Shown: in pieces, positions 60,230-64,000 of the stretch
Position numbering within the stretch: position 1 is the stretch's first letter
Layout: each line of letters begins with the position of its first letter
DNA from: Hirundichthys speculiger
Taxonomy: Eukaryota > Chordata > Actinopteri > Beloniformes > Exocoetidae
NCBI GenBank assembly: GCA_018398805.1
Contig: JAGFBZ010002028.1
Coordinates: 62,001-126,000, forward strand
Length of the DNA stretch: 64,000 nucleotides
Reading direction: 5' to 3'
The notes under the pieces: model-generated
What the model was told of the DNA's origin: nothing
What the model saw: the letters and a program-made list of their open reading frames with translations, nothing else
Database searches by the model: none
Made by a program: the position numbers and the translations under genes

Positions 60230-63200
60230 GTGGAGGCCAGGATGCAGAGCTGCAGTCTTACACGCTTCTCTGCTGCTTCTCGAGGACCGTCCCCGTCCAC
60301 TAAAGACAGAGAAATTAACTTTATAGCTGCTAATGCTAACATGGTGCCAAACAAAAATAAACACAAAAACATAGAATTGGTGTCAATTCCCCGTCCTCCA
60401 AAAGTCTACTTAGCGCGCTGTGATAGAGGCGTTAACCAAAATAATTTGAAAAAAATAAAAACTGTCAGACACGTGGAGCCAAGAGAACTTGTAATTAGAT
60501 GTGGACTACTGAATGTGAGATCTCTTGGCTCTAAGTCTCTGTTAATCAATGATCTTATTACTGAGATTCGTTGCGATGTCTTCTGCGTATCAGAAACATG
60601 GCTACAAGAGGGAGAGTATGTGAGCTTAAATGAGGCTACGCCACCAGGTTATAATAATTATCATATTCCCCGGAGTACGGGTCGCGGTGGAGGAGTAGCA
60701 GCTGTCTACAACTCCAGCCTGCAAGTAAAAACAAAACCCAAATGTAATTATAATACATTCGAAAGCCTCACGCTTAGTCTAACTTTTCCAAATTGGAGGT
60801 CAGAAAAGTCAGTCTTGTTGGTGGTGGTGTACCGGCCACCTGCTGGTGCTTATCTGGAGTTTCTGTCTGAGTTCTCTGATTTTTTAGCTGGTTTAGTGCT
60901 CAGCTCAGACAAAGTCATCATAGTGGGTGACTTTAACATCCACATGGATGTTGACAGTGACAGCTTTAAATTAGCTTTTACATCTCTTTTAGAGTCATTC
61001 GGCGTCTCACAAAAAGTGAAAGAACCGACTCACTGCTTTAATCATATCCTGGATCTGGTTCTCACCTATGGTATAGATACTCATCACTTGTTAGTGTCGC
61101 CGCTGAATTCTCTTCTCTCTCTCGACCCACTTTTTAGTTACATTCGAGTTCAGCATTTGTGGCATTAAAACAGGAAATGAAACATGTCATTACAGCAGAT
61201 GTCTTTCTGAAGATGCTGTGAATAATTTTAAGGAGGTCATTCTCTCTCATCTCCCTATGGTGGAATATGATAGAATAGCTGAGGGCACCGACCTGAATCT
61301 TACTCCGGCAGACTTTGATCACCTTGTTAACAATACTGCCGATATGTTACATTCCGCCTTGGATGCGGTCGCTCCTCTGAGGAAGAGGGTTTCTTATCTT
61401 AGGAGCTCAGCTCCCTGGTATAATTCACATATTCGCATGCTGAAGCAGAATGCACGTAAAATGGAAAGGAGGTGGTACTCCTGTAAATCTGCGGACTCCC
61501 ATCGTGCCTGAATAGATAGTTTAATAGTCTACAAAAGAGCCCTACGCAGAGCTAGAACATCTTATTATTCTTCGCTAATAGAAGAGAACAAACATAACCC
61601 ACGTTTTCTGTTCAGCACTGTAGCCAGGCTGACAAAGAGCCACAACTCTGTTGGTCCATGCATTCCTGCTACTCTCAGTAGTGAAGACTTTATGAGCTTT
61701 TTTAATGGGAAAATAATCAAAATTAGAGATGAGATCGGCCAGGCCAACTGTCGGCGGCTGTGGACGTCCCTGCAGTTTCGTTGATCCTCTTCCGTTTCTG
61801 ATTTGACTCTGGACTGTTTTTCTCCTGTGGGCCTCTCTGAGTTGACCTCAACTATCAGTAAAGCTAAACCATCTACATGTCTGTTGGATCCCATCCCAAC
61901 TCGACTGTTCAAGGATGTTATATCCTCTATTGGTATATCAATTTTGGATCAGATTAACCTATCTCTACAATTAGGATATGTGCCACAGGTTTTTAAAGTT
62001 GCAGTCATTAAACCTTTGCTCAAGAAACCATCCCTTGACCCGGACATCTTGGCAAACTATAGACCAATATCCAACCTTCCATTTATCTCTAAAATTCTGG
62101 AAAAAATAGTTGCTAGCCAGTTAGGAGAACACCTGCATAGAAATGATCTATTTGAGGTCTTTCAGTCAGGGTTTAGAACTCATCATAGCACAGAAACTGC
62201 ACTGATTAGAGTCTCCAACGACCTCCTCATGGCCTCAGACAATGGATTAGTTTCTGTCCTGGTTCTGCTGGACCTCAGTGCTGCTTTTGATACCGTTGAT
62301 CACAGCCTTTTGCTGCATAGATTGGAGCACACTGTTGGAATTAAAGGGACAGCATTAGGCTGGTTTAAGTCATACCTATCTGACAGGTTCCAGTTCGTCC
62401 ATGTTAATGACGTTTCTTCTACACGGACTAGGGTCTGCTATGGTGTCCCACAGGGTTCAGTTCTGGGACCAATCCTTTTCACTTTATACATGCTGCCCTT
62501 GGGAAAAATTATCCAGAGCCATGGCATAAACTTTCATTGCTACGCTGATGATACGCAGCTGTACTTATCTATGAAACCAGAGGAAACAAAACCTTTGGCT
62601 AAACTTAGAGGGTGTCTTAATGATATTAAGTCCTGGATGTCCTCTAACTTTTTGCTTCTAAACTCGGATAAAACAGAGGTTATTGTCTTTGGTCCCAAAC
62701 ACCTGAGGAATGGATTGACTGGATTTACGCTGGCTTCCAGCACAGTTGCAAAAAAACCTTGGAGTTATTTTTGATCAGGATATGTCATTTAAGCAGCATA
62801 TTAATCAGGTTTGCAAGACTGCCTTTTTTCATCTCCGAAATATTGCCAAGATTAGGAGCATCCTCTCCCAGGGTGATGCTGAAAAATTAATCCACGCGTT
62901 TGTTAGCTCTAGACTGGATTACTGTAATGCGCTGTTAGCAGGATGTCCGAAAAGCTCGCTAAATAGCCTTCAATTGATCCAGAACGCAGCAGCGAGGGTG
63001 CTGACAGGAATCCGCAAGCGAGATCACATCTCTCCCGTGTTAGCCTCCCTCCATTGGCTTCCCGTGAAATTTAGAATTGAGTTTAAAATTCTGCTTCTCA
63101 CATATAAGGCCCTTAATGGCCTAGCTCCATGCTATTTACAAGACTTGATAGCATGTTATGCTCCTATTAGAGCTCTCCGCTCTCAGAGTGCAGGATTACT

Positions 63201-63363
63201 CGTCGTTCCTAGAATATCTAAAAGTAGGTTTGGAGGACGGGCCTTCTGCTACCAGGCACCTTTTTTATGGAACCAGCTACCAGTTTGGGTTAAGGAGGCT
63301 GATACTATCTCCATTTTTAAAACTAAATTGAAAACATTTCTGTTCAGTAAAGCCTACAGTTAG
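60230..63363 (+). pseudogene. LINE ORF2: endonuclease and reverse transcriptase (disabled)
   Basis: Begins 10 bases after the ORF1 stop. The APE-type endonuclease runs from about 60500 to 61200 (LLNVRSLGS, CVSETWLQEGE, RGGGVAAVY, VVVYRPPAG, IIVGDFNIHMD, ILDLVLTYG). The reverse transcriptase runs from about 61960 to 62720 (KPLLKKPSLDPDILANYRPI, LLDLSAAFDTVDHS, YGVPQGSVLGPILF, CYADDTQLYL). A C-terminal region with LGVIFDQDMSFKQHI and SRLDYCNALLAG follows. Disabled by TGA stops at 61509-61511 and 61782-61784 and by +1 shifts near 61121 and in the A run at 62750-62756. Confidence 0.87.
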
Positions 63364-64000
63364 TCTAATCTATAGTGTGTAGGGGCTAATAGTTATAATA
63401 GTTATAACTATAGTTGTAGTAGTAAGACTTGAGTAGCTCGTCTTAATCACAGCTTCGTCATAGCTATGCTGCTATAGGCCTACGCTACAGGGGGACACCA
63501 TCATGATCTGCTGAGTGGTGTCTCCACTGCTCTTCTCCTTTTTCTTCCCTTTCTCTCCCCTCCTCCTCCAGCTCATTTATAATTATTTGGGAGCACCCTG
63601 CTACTGAAACTGTGCTCCATTTTCCTTGCCTTCCTGTGTTTGTTGTGCTGTTTCTGCCCCCTTTTCTCTTTGTGTATTTGCAGGCCAGAGTTTCCTGGGT
63701 TTCACGCTGACTTGCAGTTCCATCCTCTGTCCATCCCGGGGTTCTCCTCCAATTGTGTTTGGGTACCGACTGGCGTGGTGATCGGCGACCTGGTCCTCTG
63801 GCCATCTCATCTCATCCCAGTGCTGCTGCCTCCATCTGTTTATGTTTATATATTGCATCCTTTTGCTTGAAATCCTACCCTTCTCTTTTTCTTAAACCCC
63901 CCCCCCTCCTCCCCCTTCTCTCACACACCTCACCTACACCCCCACCCGCACATTACTGATACTCAAGAGCCTATCATGGCTCATTACGCTGACCACACGC

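Larger units (their letters stand above)
58983..64000 (+). mobile_element. L2/CR1-type LINE retrotransposon, nearly full length, runs off the window
   Basis: Order: probable 5' UTR (58983-59343), ORF1 with zinc-finger and esterase-like parts (59344-60220), ORF2 with endonuclease and reverse transcriptase (60230-63363), and 3' UTR from 63364 to the window edge, including a C-rich tract near 63897-63920. The exact 5' end is inferred from the change in sequence character after the hairpin at 58982. Assigned to L2/CR1 from CYADDTQLYL, LLDLSAAFDTVDH and the esterase-bearing ORF1, as known for this clade. It lies upstream of vangl1 exon 2, possibly inside vangl1 intron 1, on the opposite strand. 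Confidence 0.88.

Overview
The window looks like genomic DNA from a ray-finned (teleost, probably percomorph) fish. It holds three vertebrate genes with short exons and ordinary GT-AG introns, in a background rich in hAT, Tc1/mariner and L2-type elements typical of fish. No prokaryotic, viral or CRISPR-like system was found, and nothing supports a wholly new system. The more unusual signals are in the transposon layer and in a sequence-quality pattern.

Layout: (1) 5407-1711, minus strand: poglut1, an ER O-glucosyltransferase for EGF repeats, complete in 11 exons with a C-terminal KTEL signal. (2) 5408-7727: gap between divergent genes, holding an AAT/ATT inverted microsatellite and a degraded Sleeping Beauty-like Tc1 copy. 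(3) 7728-13492, plus strand: casq2, cardiac-type calsequestrin, 11 exons. (4) 13493-19889: region between converging genes, with a fold-back repeat in the likely casq2 3' UTR and a deleted Tc1-like copy. (5) 57063-19890, minus strand: vangl1, a planar cell polarity membrane protein. Exon 2 to the last exon are present; the first coding exon was not seen and probably lies beyond position 64000. Its introns hold at least seven short hAT-type elements with readable 8-bp target duplications, two TA-flanked mariner-type elements and other repeats. (6) 58983-64000, plus strand: an L2/CR1-type LINE with a zinc-finger/esterase ORF1 and an endonuclease/reverse transcriptase ORF2, running off the window.

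The three genes do not form one pathway. casq2 stores calcium in the sarcoplasmic reticulum, vangl1 orients cells within epithelia, and poglut1 glycosylates Notch-type EGF repeats. CASQ2 and VANGL1 are also neighbours on human chromosome 1p13, so that pair is ancestral synteny.

All three genes, and the LINE, carry isolated +1-base insertions in otherwise clean exons (seven in genes, three in the LINE, no deletions recognised). This is best read as residual indel error in the assembly rather than three adjacent pseudogenes. Exon coordinates below follow splice sites and protein-family similarity, and the frame breaks are stated.
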